Positions 18,888 through 27,964 of a stretch of DNA of 64,000 nt are shown piece after piece. Each line of letters begins with the position of its first letter. Within the stretch, counting starts at the first letter, position 1. The notes below the pieces were generated by a model. That model made no database searches and was not told where the DNA came from. It saw only the letters and a program-made list of their open reading frames with translations. Source of the DNA: Oceanibacterium hippocampi (GTDB taxonomy: Bacteria; Pseudomonadota; Alphaproteobacteria; Sneathiellales; Sneathiellaceae); assembly GCF_900172325.1 (NCBI RefSeq), contig NZ_FWFR01000001.1, positions 2,062,335 to 2,126,334 on the forward strand. The letters run 5' to 3'. Position numbers and translations under genes: made by a program.

Positions 18888-19339
18888 GCCTGCGGCCGCT
18901 TGTGCATCAGCGCCGTCCGCTTGCAGCTGCCGACCAGTTCATCGTTCTGATTGAACGCCTCGTGCAGCAGCACGACGATACCGTTGGTCGGGCGCGACTT
19001 GCTTTCGCGCGTCTCCAGAACGGTCGTCCGGGAATGCAGCGTGTCGCCATGGAATACCGGGCGCGGGAAATTCACGTCCGTCATGCCGAGATTGCCGACG
19101 GTCGTGCCGATGGTGGTTTCCGAGACGCCCATGCCGATCATCAGGCCGAGCGTGAAGACGCTGTTCACGATCGGCTTGCCGAACTCGGTCTTCTCGGCGA
19201 AGTGGAAATCGATATGCAGCGGCTGCGTGTTCAGCGTCGCGTTGCAGAACCACATGTTGTCGGATTCGGTCACCGTCCGGCGCGCCGCATGCTCGATGAC
19301 CTTGCCGACGGTGAATTCCTCGAACCAGAGTCCGGCCAT
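18884..19339 (-). CDS. MaoC-family acyl-CoA hydratase
   Basis: The 151-residue single hotdog-fold protein is an (R)-type enoyl-CoA hydratase relative. The hydratase-like segment TQPLHIDFHFAEKT followed by PIVNSVFTLGL covers the usual catalytic Asp/His region, and VNFPRPVFHGDTL is the conserved second half. It sits between the acyl-CoA dehydrogenase and the CitE-type lyase, where it would hydrate the unsaturated (probably carboxylated) CoA ester. In the classical leucine and citronellol pathways this step uses a crotonase-fold enzyme; none is present here. Confidence 0.9.
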   Translation of the reverse strand: MAGLWFEEFTVGKVIEHAARRTVTESDNMWFCNATLNTQPLHIDFHFAEKTEFGKPIVNSVFTLGLMIGMGVSETTIGTTVGNLGMTDVNFPRPVFHGDTLHSRTTVLETRESKSRPTNGIVVLLHEAFNQNDELVGSCKRTALMHKRPQA

Positions 19340-19378
19340 TGTCTTGTCTCCGCAGTTTCGTTGGGGTTTCGATTGTCG

Positions 19379-20599
19379 TCAGGCGCCGGATTCCATCCCG
19401 CGCAGGAGCTCTTCCGCGATGATCAGCTTGCGCACCTGGGTGGTGCCGGCGCCGATCTCGAGCAGCTTGATCGAGCGGTAGAGGCGGTTGATCTCGGATT
19501 CCCAGATGTAGCCGGAGCCGCCATGGATCTGCATCGCGTCGTCGAGTACCTTGTGGCAGGCTTCGGCCGCATAGAGCACCGAGGCCGCTGTGACCTTGTG
19601 AAGCTCGCCACGGCCACCGGCACCGGGTTCCATCGCGCGGCATTCGGCGAGCGTCCGGTAAGTGAAGGTCCGCGTCGTCTCGACCGCCACATACATGTCC
19701 GCCAGCAGGGCCTGAATCATCTGGAACGAGCCGATCGGCTGGCCGAACTGCCTTCGCGTCTTGGCATAGTCGAGGGAAAGCTCGAAGGCCCGCTCGGCGA
19801 CGCCGAGACACAGCGGCGCGATCATCGCGCGTTCCATGTCGAGTCCGCCCATGACCACGGCCACGCCGCCGTTCTCTACGCCGACGAGGTTCTTCGCCGG
19901 GACCCGGCAGTCGTCGAACACGAGCTCGGCGGTCTGGCTGCCGCGATAGCCCATCTTGGTCAGCTTCTGGGCGACCTTGAAGCCGGGGAAACCCTTCTCG
20001 ACGATGAAGGCTGAGATGCCCTTGGCGCCGAGTTCGGGGGCCGTCTTCGCATAGACCAGGAGGACGTCGGCGACCGGGCCGTTCGTGATGTAGAGCTTCG
20101 AGCCGTTGAGGATATAGTCGTCGCCATCGCGGCGCGCGGTGGTCCGCATGGAGCCGAGCGCGTCGGATCCTGAGCCTGGCTCGGTCAGGCCGAGGGCGCC
20201 GATCTTGCGGCCGGCGATCATGTCCGGCACGTATCGTCGGCGCTGCTCCTCGTTGGCGTTCCGGTAGAGATTGTCGAGCACGATGTTGTCGTGGACGATG
20301 TAGCTCAGCGCGAGCGCATGGTTCCAGCGTCCGAAGGCCTGCGCGACCGCGCCGGCGGCCATGTAGTCGAGGCCCACGCCGCCGTGGACCTCCGGCACCG
20401 TCATGCCGAAGAAACCTGCCTCGGCGATCTTCGGGAAAGCCTCGTCGGGCCACCATTCGTCCGCATCCATCCTCGGCGCGAGGGGGTAGAGTTCGCGGCG
20501 CGCGAACAGGTCCGCCTGGTCGAGGATCTGCTGCTGATCCGCGTCCAGCGCGTAGCGATCCGGCATCGTGTCGTTCGGAAGATGGTAGCCGCGTCCCAT
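19379..20599 (-). CDS. Acyl-CoA dehydrogenase with an isovaleryl-CoA-dehydrogenase-type active site
   Basis: The 406-residue FAD enzyme oxidises an acyl-CoA to the 2-enoyl-CoA. ATG 20599 is chosen because GGGAGGA lies six bases before it. FAD and substrate motifs are GLTEPGSGSDA and ITNGPVADV. The medium-chain catalytic Glu position (YEGT in MCAD) reads IGAGTTQVR, with Ala in place of Glu, while GLDMERAMIA carries a Glu at the site used by isovaleryl-CoA dehydrogenase. This pairing indicates a branched-chain acyl substrate. It is the first gene of the leftward operon, divergent from tetR. Confidence 0.9.
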   Translation of the reverse strand: MGRGYHLPNDTMPDRYALDADQQQILDQADLFARRELYPLAPRMDADEWWPDEAFPKIAEAGFFGMTVPEVHGGVGLDYMAAGAVAQAFGRWNHALALSYIVHDNIVLDNLYRNANEEQRRRYVPDMIAGRKIGALGLTEPGSGSDALGSMRTTARRDGDDYILNGSKLYITNGPVADVLLVYAKTAPELGAKGISAFIVEKGFPGFKVAQKLTKMGYRGSQTAELVFDDCRVPAKNLVGVENGGVAVVMGGLDMERAMIAPLCLGVAERAFELSLDYAKTRRQFGQPIGSFQMIQALLADMYVAVETTRTFTYRTLAECRAMEPGAGGRGELHKVTAASVLYAAEACHKVLDDAMQIHGGSGYIWESEINRLYRSIKLLEIGAGTTQVRKLIIAEELLRGMESGA

Positions 20600-20884
20600 G
20601 CCGCGTCCTCCCTTGATTACAAGAAACCCAACCGGCCTCGCTTGCCCGCAAATCGCGCGCTGCGCCGGCTTTTTCAGGACTATAAGTGAGTAGGATTTAC
20701 TTTGTCCAGAGGGTGACGCTTTCGTGGTGCAGTGCAAAAAGATCCCTGAAACACTGCCAGAATCTGGATACAAGCGCCGATATCATTCTCTCGTTCGTAT
20801 CTGTGAAAAGAGCCATTGACAAGAAACGTAAGTCCCATTCACCATTGCCGCGTGATTGATCTGAGAAGCCAAGCGGAGGACGTC
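20600..20884. promoter_or_regulatory. Divergent control region between the ACAD operon and tetR
   Basis: This 285-bp gap is more A+T-rich than its flanks. A near-palindrome spans AAGTGAGTAGGATTTACTTT (20684-20703; outer AAGT/ACTT pairs exactly) and is a candidate TetR operator. A TTGACA hexamer at 20816-20821 could serve rightward transcription, but no good -10 box stands at the right distance. Both assignments are tentative. Confidence 0.4.
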
Positions 20885-21589
20885 TTGGGCGTTGAGGCGG
20901 GGAAAAGGGCGGGTCGACAGAGCCGCAAGGTGCGAATGGCCGGCATCGAGGCTGCCGCAAGGTCGACCTTCGCCGAAAAGGGCTTCGACGAGGCGTCGAT
21001 GGCCGAGATCGCCACCCGGGCCGGGATCTCCGAAGCGGCCATCTACAAGTATTTCGACGGCAAGCGGCATCTGCTGCTGACTGTGCTGGAGAGCTGGTAC
21101 CGCGACATGGTGGCGGACAACCGCGCGAAGGTCGCCGGCGTCGAGGGCACCCGCGCCCGTATCCAGGTGATGATCTGGCAGCATCTCAGGACGATCCGGG
21201 AAAATCCCGATCTCTGCCGCCTGTTCTACGGCGAGGTGCGCAGCCAGCCCGGCTACCGGCAAAGCGAACTGTACGAGCTCAACCGCCAGGTGACCGGACT
21301 GATGGTCGGCATCCTGAACGACGGCATCGAGGCCGGCGATCTGCGCGACGATATCCCGGTGCGGCTGATTCGCGACGTCGTGTTCGGGGGCATCGAGCAT
21401 CATGTCGCGGGCTTTCTGGCCGGGCGAGGCGAGCTCGACTGCGATGCGATCGCCACGACGCTCACCAGCCTTGTCGTCGACGGGATCGGTGCCGTGCGCA
21501 GCCCGGACGCGGCCGATGGAGCGGTCGCACGGCTTGAACGGATCGCGACGCGGTTCGAAACCCTTCTCGGCCCGAAGGTGAAGCGATGA
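20885..21589 (+). CDS. TetR-family transcriptional regulator
   Basis: The 234-residue regulator has an N-terminal TetR helix-turn-helix (ARSTFAEKGFDEASMAEIA followed by AGISEAAIYKYFDGK) and a helical C-terminal ligand domain. The TTG at 20885 is preferred because GCGGAGGA lies four bases upstream; a longer reading to 20816 adds unstructured residues. It overlaps the biotin carboxylase start by four bases and is divergent from the ACAD operon, so it probably controls both units in response to an acyl-CoA or the free acid, as AtuR (also TetR family) does for citronellol catabolism. Confidence 0.9.
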   Translation: MGVEAGKRAGRQSRKVRMAGIEAAARSTFAEKGFDEASMAEIATRAGISEAAIYKYFDGKRHLLLTVLESWYRDMVADNRAKVAGVEGTRARIQVMIWQHLRTIRENPDLCRLFYGEVRSQPGYRQSELYELNRQVTGLMVGILNDGIEAGDLRDDIPVRLIRDVVFGGIEHHVAGFLAGRGELDCDAIATTLTSLVVDGIGAVRSPDAADGAVARLERIATRFETLLGPKVKR

Positions 21590-23076
21590 CGACCGCAGCC
21601 ACAAGACAGTTCACGAAGATTCTGGTCGCCAACCGTGGCGAGATCGCCTGCCGGATCATCGGCACCCTGCAGCGCTTGGGGATCCGCTCGGTGGCGATCT
21701 GCCATGCGCTCGATCATCGGGCCCGGCACGCCCGTATGGCGGATGAGGTGCACGCGATCACCGGCGAGACCCCGGTCGCGGCCCATCTCGACATCGCGCA
21801 GATCGTAGAGATCGCGCGCCGGAGCGGTGCCGAGGCGATCCACCCGGGCTACGGCTTCCTGTCGGAGAACGCGGATTTCGCGGCGGCGGTCGCCGATGCC
21901 GGGCTTGTCTTCATCGGCCCCGACGCCGAGACGATCCGCCTGATGGGCGACAAGATCACGTCGCGCCGTTTCGCCGAGACGCACGGTGTCCCGGTGGCGC
22001 CGTCGGCGGTCCCGACCGACGATCTCGATGCCTTCCTGGGCGACGCGGCGGCGATCGGCTTCCCGCTGCTGATCAAGGCGGCGGCCGGGGGCGGCGGCAA
22101 GGGCATGAGCATCGTGGACGATCGCTCGGAGCTTGCCGACAAGGCGGCGCTCGCGGCCAGCGAGGCGAAGCGCTATTTTGCCGACAGCCGCATCTATGCC
22201 GAGCGCTACATCGCCGAGCCGCGCCATATCGAAGTGCAGGTCTTCGGCGACGGTGCCGGCAATGCCGTTCACCTGATCGAGCGGGAATGTTCGGTCCAGC
22301 GGCGCTTCCAGAAGATCATCGAGGAGGCGCCGGCGGTCGGGCTGTCAGAGAAACTCCGCCGCGAGATCTGGGATGCCGCGGTTCGTCTGGCCCGCGCCGC
22401 GCGGTACCGCAATGCCGGCACGGTCGAGTTCATCCTCGCCCCGGACGGCGCGTTCTATTTCCTCGAGATGAACACCCGGCTGCAGGTCGAGCACCCGGTG
22501 ACGGAAATGGTGACAGGGCTCGATCTCGTGGAGCTGCAGCTCGCGGTCGCCGGCGGCGCGAGCCTGCCGTCCCAGGACGATATCAGGACCAGCGGCCACG
22601 CGATCGAGTGCCGCATCTGCGCCGAGGATCCGGATCGGGACTTCCTGCCGGAAACCGGCCGCGTGCTGCGGCTGGCCGAGCCCTCCACGAACCTCGCGCG
22701 TTTCGACAGCGGCCTCGTCGCGGGGCAGACGGTGAGCGCCAGTTTCGATCCGATGCTGGCCAAGCTGATCGTTCACGGCGGCACCCGTGACGAGGCGATC
22801 GCGCGGGCCGGCGAGGCGCTCCGCGAAACCGCGATTCTGGGCGTGGTGACCAATCTCGACTACTTGGCGCGAATCGTCGGTCATCCGGCCTTCCGCGACG
22901 GTGCCCTGCACACCGGTTTTCTCACCGAGCATGCGGCGGCGCTCGCGACACCTCCGGCAGACGATGAGGCCCGGACGGCGGCCCTGCTGGTGGCGTTCGT
23001 GTCCTCGCCCGAACTGCGCCGACAGGTGTTCGATGTCCCGGAGCCCTATGCCGCGATGGGTGGCTGGAGGAATTGA
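21586..23076 (+). CDS. Biotin carboxylase subunit of an acyl-CoA carboxylase
   Basis: The 496-residue ATP-grasp enzyme carboxylates biotin on its partner carrier protein. It shows KILVANRGEIACRII at the N terminus, the glycine-rich loop AAGGGGKGM, EVQVFGD, ERECSVQRRFQKIIEE and the catalytic EMNTRLQVEHPVTE. MCC alpha chains are about 660 residues with biotin-transfer and carrier domains fused; here the chain stops after GGWRN, and those domains are encoded by the next gene in another frame. The start overlaps the tetR stop. Confidence 0.92.
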   Translation: MTTAATRQFTKILVANRGEIACRIIGTLQRLGIRSVAICHALDHRARHARMADEVHAITGETPVAAHLDIAQIVEIARRSGAEAIHPGYGFLSENADFAAAVADAGLVFIGPDAETIRLMGDKITSRRFAETHGVPVAPSAVPTDDLDAFLGDAAAIGFPLLIKAAAGGGGKGMSIVDDRSELADKAALAASEAKRYFADSRIYAERYIAEPRHIEVQVFGDGAGNAVHLIERECSVQRRFQKIIEEAPAVGLSEKLRREIWDAAVRLARAARYRNAGTVEFILAPDGAFYFLEMNTRLQVEHPVTEMVTGLDLVELQLAVAGGASLPSQDDIRTSGHAIECRICAEDPDRDFLPETGRVLRLAEPSTNLARFDSGLVAGQTVSASFDPMLAKLIVHGGTRDEAIARAGEALRETAILGVVTNLDYLARIVGHPAFRDGALHTGFLTEHAAALATPPADDEARTAALLVAFVSSPELRRQVFDVPEPYAAMGGWRN

Positions 23077-23078
23077 CG

Positions 23079-23579
23079 ATGGTGATCCAGCTGCGCCTCG
23101 ACGGCGCTGACCATGAACTCGACATCGTGTCGCGGACACCCGAATTGGTCGTTCGCCTCGACGGCAGGCTGCACCGGCTGGGCCCGGCGATGCCGGATGG
23201 TGCCGGCGCGCGCCTTCTCGTCGACGACCGGCAGGTCGCCTACGAAGCGGCAGCGGACGGCGGGGCGGTCTACGTGCGCTGCGCCGGGCGACATTTCCGT
23301 GTCGAGATTCCCGACCCGCGCGACGCCGCCGGAGCCGGCGGCGGCAACGCCGACGAGATCGTGGCGCCGATGCCTGGGGTGGTGGTCCGCCTCGCGCGCG
23401 CAGCGGGCGACGAAGTCGCGGCGGGCGACACGGTGCTCACCATCGAGAGCATGAAACTGCAAATGAACCTGACCGCGCAGCGCGGCGGGCGGATCGCCCG
23501 GATCGTGGCCCGGCAGGACCAGACCTTCGACAAGGGCGATGTGCTCGCCGTTCTGGAATCCGTAGAGGCTGCCGAGTAA
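23079..23579 (+). CDS. Biotin carboxyl carrier subunit, split from the alpha chain
   Basis: The 166-residue protein has an N-terminal beta-rich segment resembling the biotin-transfer domain of MCC/PCC alpha subunits and a C-terminal biotinyl domain. The domain starts at IVAPMPGVVVRL and is biotinylated at the Lys of ESMKL (the more common form is EAMKM). The ATG lies two bases after the biotin carboxylase stop; a GGAGG inside the end of that gene is eight bases upstream. The break coincides with a domain boundary, so gene fission is likely. Its last base pairs overlap the next start (TAATG). Confidence 0.88.
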   Translation: MVIQLRLDGADHELDIVSRTPELVVRLDGRLHRLGPAMPDGAGARLLVDDRQVAYEAAADGGAVYVRCAGRHFRVEIPDPRDAAGAGGGNADEIVAPMPGVVVRLARAAGDEVAAGDTVLTIESMKLQMNLTAQRGGRIARIVARQDQTFDKGDVLAVLESVEAAE

Positions 23580-25186
23580 TGCGTAGAATAGTTTCGTCGA
23601 TTTCCACCACGGATCCGGATTTCCGCCGCAACGATGCCCACTACCGTCGCATCGTGGAGGACTTCCGCGCCCGTCAGCAGGCCGCACGCTACGACCGGCC
23701 CGAGCGCGATCTCGCGCGGCTCGAACGGCAGGGCAAGATGCGACCGCGCGAGCGGCTGGAGAAACTGCTGGATCCCGGCACGCCGTTTCTCGAACTCTCG
23801 ACGCTCGCCGCCAACATGGACTATGACGGCGAGGCGCCTGGCGCCAGCGCGATCACCGGTATCGGCATCATTGCGGGGCGCGAGGTCGCGATCCGCGCCG
23901 ACGACAGTTCGGTCAAGGGCGGCGCCTGGTATCCGCTGACGATCAAGAAGATCGTCCGCCTGCTCGACATCGCGCTCGAGAACCGGCTGCCGGTCGTGCA
24001 TCTCTGCGACAGCGCCGGCGGCTTTCTGCCACTGCAATCCGATCTTTTCGCCGACCGCCACATGGCCGGGCGGATCTTCCGCAACCAGTGCCAGTTGTCG
24101 AAACTGGGCGTGCAGCAGCTTTCGCTCGTCTTCGGCCATTGCACCGCGGGCGGCGCCTATGTGCCGGCCCTGTCGGACTATTCGGTGATCGTCAAGGGAA
24201 CCGGGGCGGTGTTCCTCGGTGGCCCACCGCTTGTGAAGGCGGCGACCGGCGAGGAGGTCGGCGTCGAGGAACTCGGTGGCGCCGAGATGCATACCTCGGT
24301 CTCCGGCACCTGCGACTATTACGCGGCCAGCGAGGACGAGGCGATCGCGATCGGCCGGGAGATCGTCTCGCAATGGCGGCGCCAGCCGAAATGGGCCTGC
24401 CAGCGCGATCCGATCGAGGATCCCTATTTCGATCCCGAGGAACTGTACGGGATCCTGCCCGACAGCCCGAAGGCGGTCTTCGACATGCGCGAGGTCATCG
24501 CCCGGATGGTCGACGGCAGCCGTTTCCACGAATACCAGCCGAATTACGGCACGGCGCTGGTCTGCGGCTTCGCGAACATCTGGGGCTGGAAGGTCGGGAT
24601 CATTGCCAACAACGGGGTCCTGTTCAACGATTCCTCCCTGAAGGCCGCCCATTTCATCGAACTCTGCAATCAGAACGAGACGCCGCTCGTCTTCCTGCAA
24701 AACATCACCGGCTACATGGTCGGACGCGACTACGAGCGGGCCGGGATCACCAAGGACGGCGCCAAGATGATCATGGCGCAGAGCTGCTCGCGGACGCCGA
24801 AATTCACCGTGATGTGCAACAGCTCCTACGGCGCCGGCAATTACGGCATGTGCGGGCGGGCCTTCGATGCGCGCTTCCTGTTCGGCTGGCCGACCTACCA
24901 GGTCGGCACGATGGGCGGCGAGCAGGCGGTCAACACGCTGGTCGAGGTCAAGGCGGCGCAGATGCGGCGCAACGGCGAGGAGATCGACCAGGCGGTGCTC
25001 GACGGGGTGCGCGACGAAACGCGCCGCGCCTACGAACACCAGCTCTCGGCCTACTTCGCGACGTCCCGGATCTGGGACGACGGGCTGCTCGATCCCGTCG
25101 ATACACGAAACGCGCTCGGGATGGCGATCACCGCCTCGCTGAACGCACCGCTGGGAGAGCCCGGGTATGGCGTTTTCCGCTTGTGA
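23579..25186 (+). CDS. Carboxyltransferase beta subunit, methylcrotonyl/geranyl-CoA carboxylase type
   Basis: The 535-residue subunit transfers CO2 from biotin to an acyl-CoA. It has two crotonase-like halves. The MCC-type features are VEELGGAEMHTSVSG, NNGVLFN, LQNITGYMVGRDYE.AGI.KDGAKM, SSYGAGNYGMCGRAF and the C-terminal SRIWDDGLLDP.DTR..LG. These fit MCC or geranyl-CoA carboxylase (gamma-carboxylation of a 3-methyl-enoyl-CoA) better than propionyl- or acetyl-CoA carboxylases. Substrate chain length is not determinable by eye. Confidence 0.92.
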   Translation: MRRIVSSISTTDPDFRRNDAHYRRIVEDFRARQQAARYDRPERDLARLERQGKMRPRERLEKLLDPGTPFLELSTLAANMDYDGEAPGASAITGIGIIAGREVAIRADDSSVKGGAWYPLTIKKIVRLLDIALENRLPVVHLCDSAGGFLPLQSDLFADRHMAGRIFRNQCQLSKLGVQQLSLVFGHCTAGGAYVPALSDYSVIVKGTGAVFLGGPPLVKAATGEEVGVEELGGAEMHTSVSGTCDYYAASEDEAIAIGREIVSQWRRQPKWACQRDPIEDPYFDPEELYGILPDSPKAVFDMREVIARMVDGSRFHEYQPNYGTALVCGFANIWGWKVGIIANNGVLFNDSSLKAAHFIELCNQNETPLVFLQNITGYMVGRDYERAGITKDGAKMIMAQSCSRTPKFTVMCNSSYGAGNYGMCGRAFDARFLFGWPTYQVGTMGGEQAVNTLVEVKAAQMRRNGEEIDQAVLDGVRDETRRAYEHQLSAYFATSRIWDDGLLDPVDTRNALGMAITASLNAPLGEPGYGVFRL

Positions 25187-25255
25187 ACGGCTGTCCTCGA
25201 CAGTCCGGCTCTCCGGCCGGTTCCGACGCGGCGCACGGCTAGGAAAGGGGGATCG

Positions 25256-26122
25256 ATGTCCATCCAGGATTATGTGAACCTGCTGGTAATCGGCCTGAGC
25301 CAGGGGTGCGCCTACGGGCTCGTGGCCCTCGGGTTCGTCCTGATCTACAAGGCGACCGAGATCGTGAACTTCTCCCATGGCGAGTTCATGATGCTGGGCG
25401 CCTTCGCCGCCATCCCGCTGATCGCCCTGTTCGGGTTCTGGCTCGGCATCGTCTGCGCCCTGCTGGCGATGGCCGTCGTCGGCTTCCTGCTCGACGCGCT
25501 GGTGATGCGACGGATCATCGGTGAAAGCCAGGCCAGCGTGTTCATCGTCACGGTCGCCTTCGGCTTCATATTCCGCGCGCTCGCCGGCATGATCTGGGGG
25601 TGGCAGCCGGTCCCGTTCCCGGCCTACCTGACCGGCTCGATCGAGTTCGCGGGCTTCACGCTGCAGGCCAACCGCCTGGCGGTCGTCGCCGTGACCCTCG
25701 TCCTCTGCGGGTCGCTTTTCCTGTTCTTCTCCCGCAGCAAGCTCGGCATCGCCATGCAGGCGATCAGCCAGAACCAGCTCGCCGCCTACTACATGGCAAT
25801 TCCGGTCAAGCGGGTGGTGTCGCTCGTCTGGGCGCTCGGCGCGGTCATCGCCGCGGTGGCCGGGATCTTCAATGCCCCCTTTACCCAGGTCGACACCAGT
25901 ATCGGCGCGCTCGGCCTCAAGGCGCTGGCCGGCGCGATCATCGGCGGCTTCGGATCGATTCCCGGGGCGCTGCTCGGCTGCCTGCTGATCGGCGTCATCG
26001 AACCGTTCGCCGACCTTTTCGTGCCGACCCTCAAGGGGGTGTCGGCATACGTGATCATGCTCGCGGTACTGTTCGTGCGCCCCGACGGGCTCATCGCGCA
26101 AACCTTCGCCAAGAAGGTCTGA
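25256..26122 (+). CDS. Branched-chain-type ABC permease LivH
   Basis: The 288-residue inner-membrane permease of the hydrophobic amino acid transport (HAAT) family has about eight transmembrane segments, the LivH-type opening GLSQGCAYGLVALGFVLIYKA and the cytoplasmic motif GLKALAGAIIGGFGSIPGALLG. GAAAGGGGGA precedes the ATG. It begins the transporter half of the operon, 69 bp after the carboxyltransferase. Confidence 0.93.
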   Translation: MSIQDYVNLLVIGLSQGCAYGLVALGFVLIYKATEIVNFSHGEFMMLGAFAAIPLIALFGFWLGIVCALLAMAVVGFLLDALVMRRIIGESQASVFIVTVAFGFIFRALAGMIWGWQPVPFPAYLTGSIEFAGFTLQANRLAVVAVTLVLCGSLFLFFSRSKLGIAMQAISQNQLAAYYMAIPVKRVVSLVWALGAVIAAVAGIFNAPFTQVDTSIGALGLKALAGAIIGGFGSIPGALLGCLLIGVIEPFADLFVPTLKGVSAYVIMLAVLFVRPDGLIAQTFAKKV

Positions 26123-26126
26123 GACG

Positions 26127-27203
26127 ATGCAGATACTCTTCAAGACCAGCTACGACCAGGACATCGATCATCTGCCCCACCGGGCCGAACTGCTGCGGGT
26201 CGGCCTTGCGCTGGCGCTCGCGATCGCGGCCCCGCTGCTCGTCGGAAGCTACATCCTCTCGCAACTCGGCCTGCTCATGGTCTATGCGATCGCCGGGGTC
26301 GGCCTGATGATGCTGACCGGCTTCACCGGCCAGGTAAGCTTCGGCCATGCCGCCTTCCTCGGGCTCGGCGCCTATGCCCATGCCATCCTCATGTCGAAGG
26401 GTGTGCCGTTCGGACTGGCGCTACCGTGCGCGGTCGCGATCTCCACCGTGATCGGCGCCGTGCTCGGGCGCTCGGCCTCGAAGATGCACGGTTTCTACCT
26501 TGCGATCGCGACCCTGGTCTTCGCCGTTCTGTTCGAGACCCTGCTGGGTGAATGGGAAGGCATGACCGGTGGTTACGCCGGAATGTTCGTGCCGGCATTC
26601 GAGCTGTTCGGTCTCGATTTCGGGAGCGGCTGGCGGCAGTATTACGTCGATCTGGCCTTCCTGGTAGTGGTCCTGCTGGCGGCCGCGAACGTCCTACGCG
26701 GGCCGACAGGGCGCGCCTTCGTGGCGATCCGCGATTCCGAGCTCTCGGCCCGCTGTCTCGGCGTTGACATCGCCCGGACGAAAATCCTGTCCTTCGCGCT
26801 GAGCGCCGGGATCACCGGCCTGGCGGGCGCGTTGCTCGCGCATCATCTCCAGTATCTCTCGCCCGAGACCTTCAGCGTCATGGAATCCCTGCGCCTGCTG
26901 CTGATGATCGTGGTCGGCGGGCTCGGGACGCTGCTCGGACCGATACTCGGGGCGACGTTCATCATGATCCTGCCGCTCATCATACGCGGCATGCGCGACC
27001 TGCTGCCGTCGGCGATCAGCGAGCAGGCCGGTCTCGAGCCGCTGGTCTTCGGCCTGATCATCGTCCTGTTCATCCTATTCGAGCCGACCGGAATGGCGGG
27101 GCGATGGACCAAGATCCGGCGCTTTATCGAGACCTTTCCCTACTATCGCGCGGATTCCTTCGAGCGGCAGAAGCGCTACGTGAAGACGGAGCGGATGCGA
27201 TGA
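26127..27203 (+). CDS. Branched-chain-type ABC permease LivM
   Basis: The 358-residue permease is the partner of LivH. After an approximately 20-residue cytoplasmic tail (YDQDIDHLPHRAELL) it has repeated transmembrane segments, including GLMMLTGFTGQVSFGHAAFLGLGAY, the LivM hallmark, and IVVGGLGTLLGPILGA. The ORF begins four bases after the livH stop and overlaps livG by four bases. Confidence 0.93.
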   Translation: MQILFKTSYDQDIDHLPHRAELLRVGLALALAIAAPLLVGSYILSQLGLLMVYAIAGVGLMMLTGFTGQVSFGHAAFLGLGAYAHAILMSKGVPFGLALPCAVAISTVIGAVLGRSASKMHGFYLAIATLVFAVLFETLLGEWEGMTGGYAGMFVPAFELFGLDFGSGWRQYYVDLAFLVVVLLAAANVLRGPTGRAFVAIRDSELSARCLGVDIARTKILSFALSAGITGLAGALLAHHLQYLSPETFSVMESLRLLLMIVVGGLGTLLGPILGATFIMILPLIIRGMRDLLPSAISEQAGLEPLVFGLIIVLFILFEPTGMAGRWTKIRRFIETFPYYRADSFERQKRYVKTERMR

Positions 27204-27964
27204 GCAGACTTGTCGTCGAGAACCTGTCGATCCGTTTCGGCGGGCTGCTGGCGGTGGAGGATGTCTCCTTCAGTGTCGAACCGGGCGAGATCTTCGCCGT
27301 GATCGGGCCGAACGGCGCCGGCAAGTCCACCGTCTTCAATCTCATCAGCCGGCTGTACGAGCCGAGCGGCGGCGCCATCCGCTATGGCGACGCCGACCTC
27401 CTGCGCTACCGGGCGCACCAGATCACCGGGCTCGGCGTGGCGCGCACCTTCCAGAATATCGAGCTCTTCGAGAATGCGACGGTGCTCGACAACCTGCTGG
27501 TCGGCCGGCACCACAGGATGCGCCGGAACCTGCTGCGCGAGATGATCTTTCCGCCCGCGCAGCGGCGCGAAGAACATGACGCGCGGCTCAAGGTCGAGCA
27601 GGTGATCGACCTTCTCGACCTTGCCCATCTGCGCTACGAGCGGATCCGCGACCTGCCATACGGCGCCCGCAAGAATGTCGAGATCGCCCGGGCGCTCTGC
27701 TCGGAGCCGAGCCTGCTACTACTCGATGAACCGGCCTCGGGCCTCAACCACGAGGAAACCGACGATCTGGCCTTCTGGCTCGAGGACATCCGGGCCGATC
27801 TCGGCGTCACCCTGGTCATGGTCGAGCATGACATGGGCCTCGTTAACCGCATGGCCGACCGCGTGCTGGCGCTCCACAACGGCCGCGTGCTGGCGCTCGG
27901 GTCGCCGGAAGAGGTGCGCGGCCACCCGGCCGTGCAGGAAGCCTATCTGGGAGGAGTCGCATGA
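27200..27964 (+). CDS. HAAT-family ATP-binding protein LivG
   Basis: The 254-residue ATPase has Walker A GPNGAGKST, a LivG-type Q-loop region GLGVARTFQN, signature LPYGARKNVEIARAL (the usual form is LSYG), Walker B LLLLDEPASGL and H-loop MVEHDMGLV. ATG 27200 overlaps the livM stop; the extra upstream codons in the same frame lie inside livM and are not used. It pairs with LivF. Confidence 0.93.
   Translation: MSRLVVENLSIRFGGLLAVEDVSFSVEPGEIFAVIGPNGAGKSTVFNLISRLYEPSGGAIRYGDADLLRYRAHQITGLGVARTFQNIELFENATVLDNLLVGRHHRMRRNLLREMIFPPAQRREEHDARLKVEQVIDLLDLAHLRYERIRDLPYGARKNVEIARALCSEPSLLLLDEPASGLNHEETDDLAFWLEDIRADLGVTLVMVEHDMGLVNRMADRVLALHNGRVLALGSPEEVRGHPAVQEAYLGGVA

Noticed and set aside
23270-26143. 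A 957-codon minus-strand frame opposite the carboxyltransferase and livH
   Set aside because: It is antisense to conserved genes and has compositional, not domain-like, sequence.
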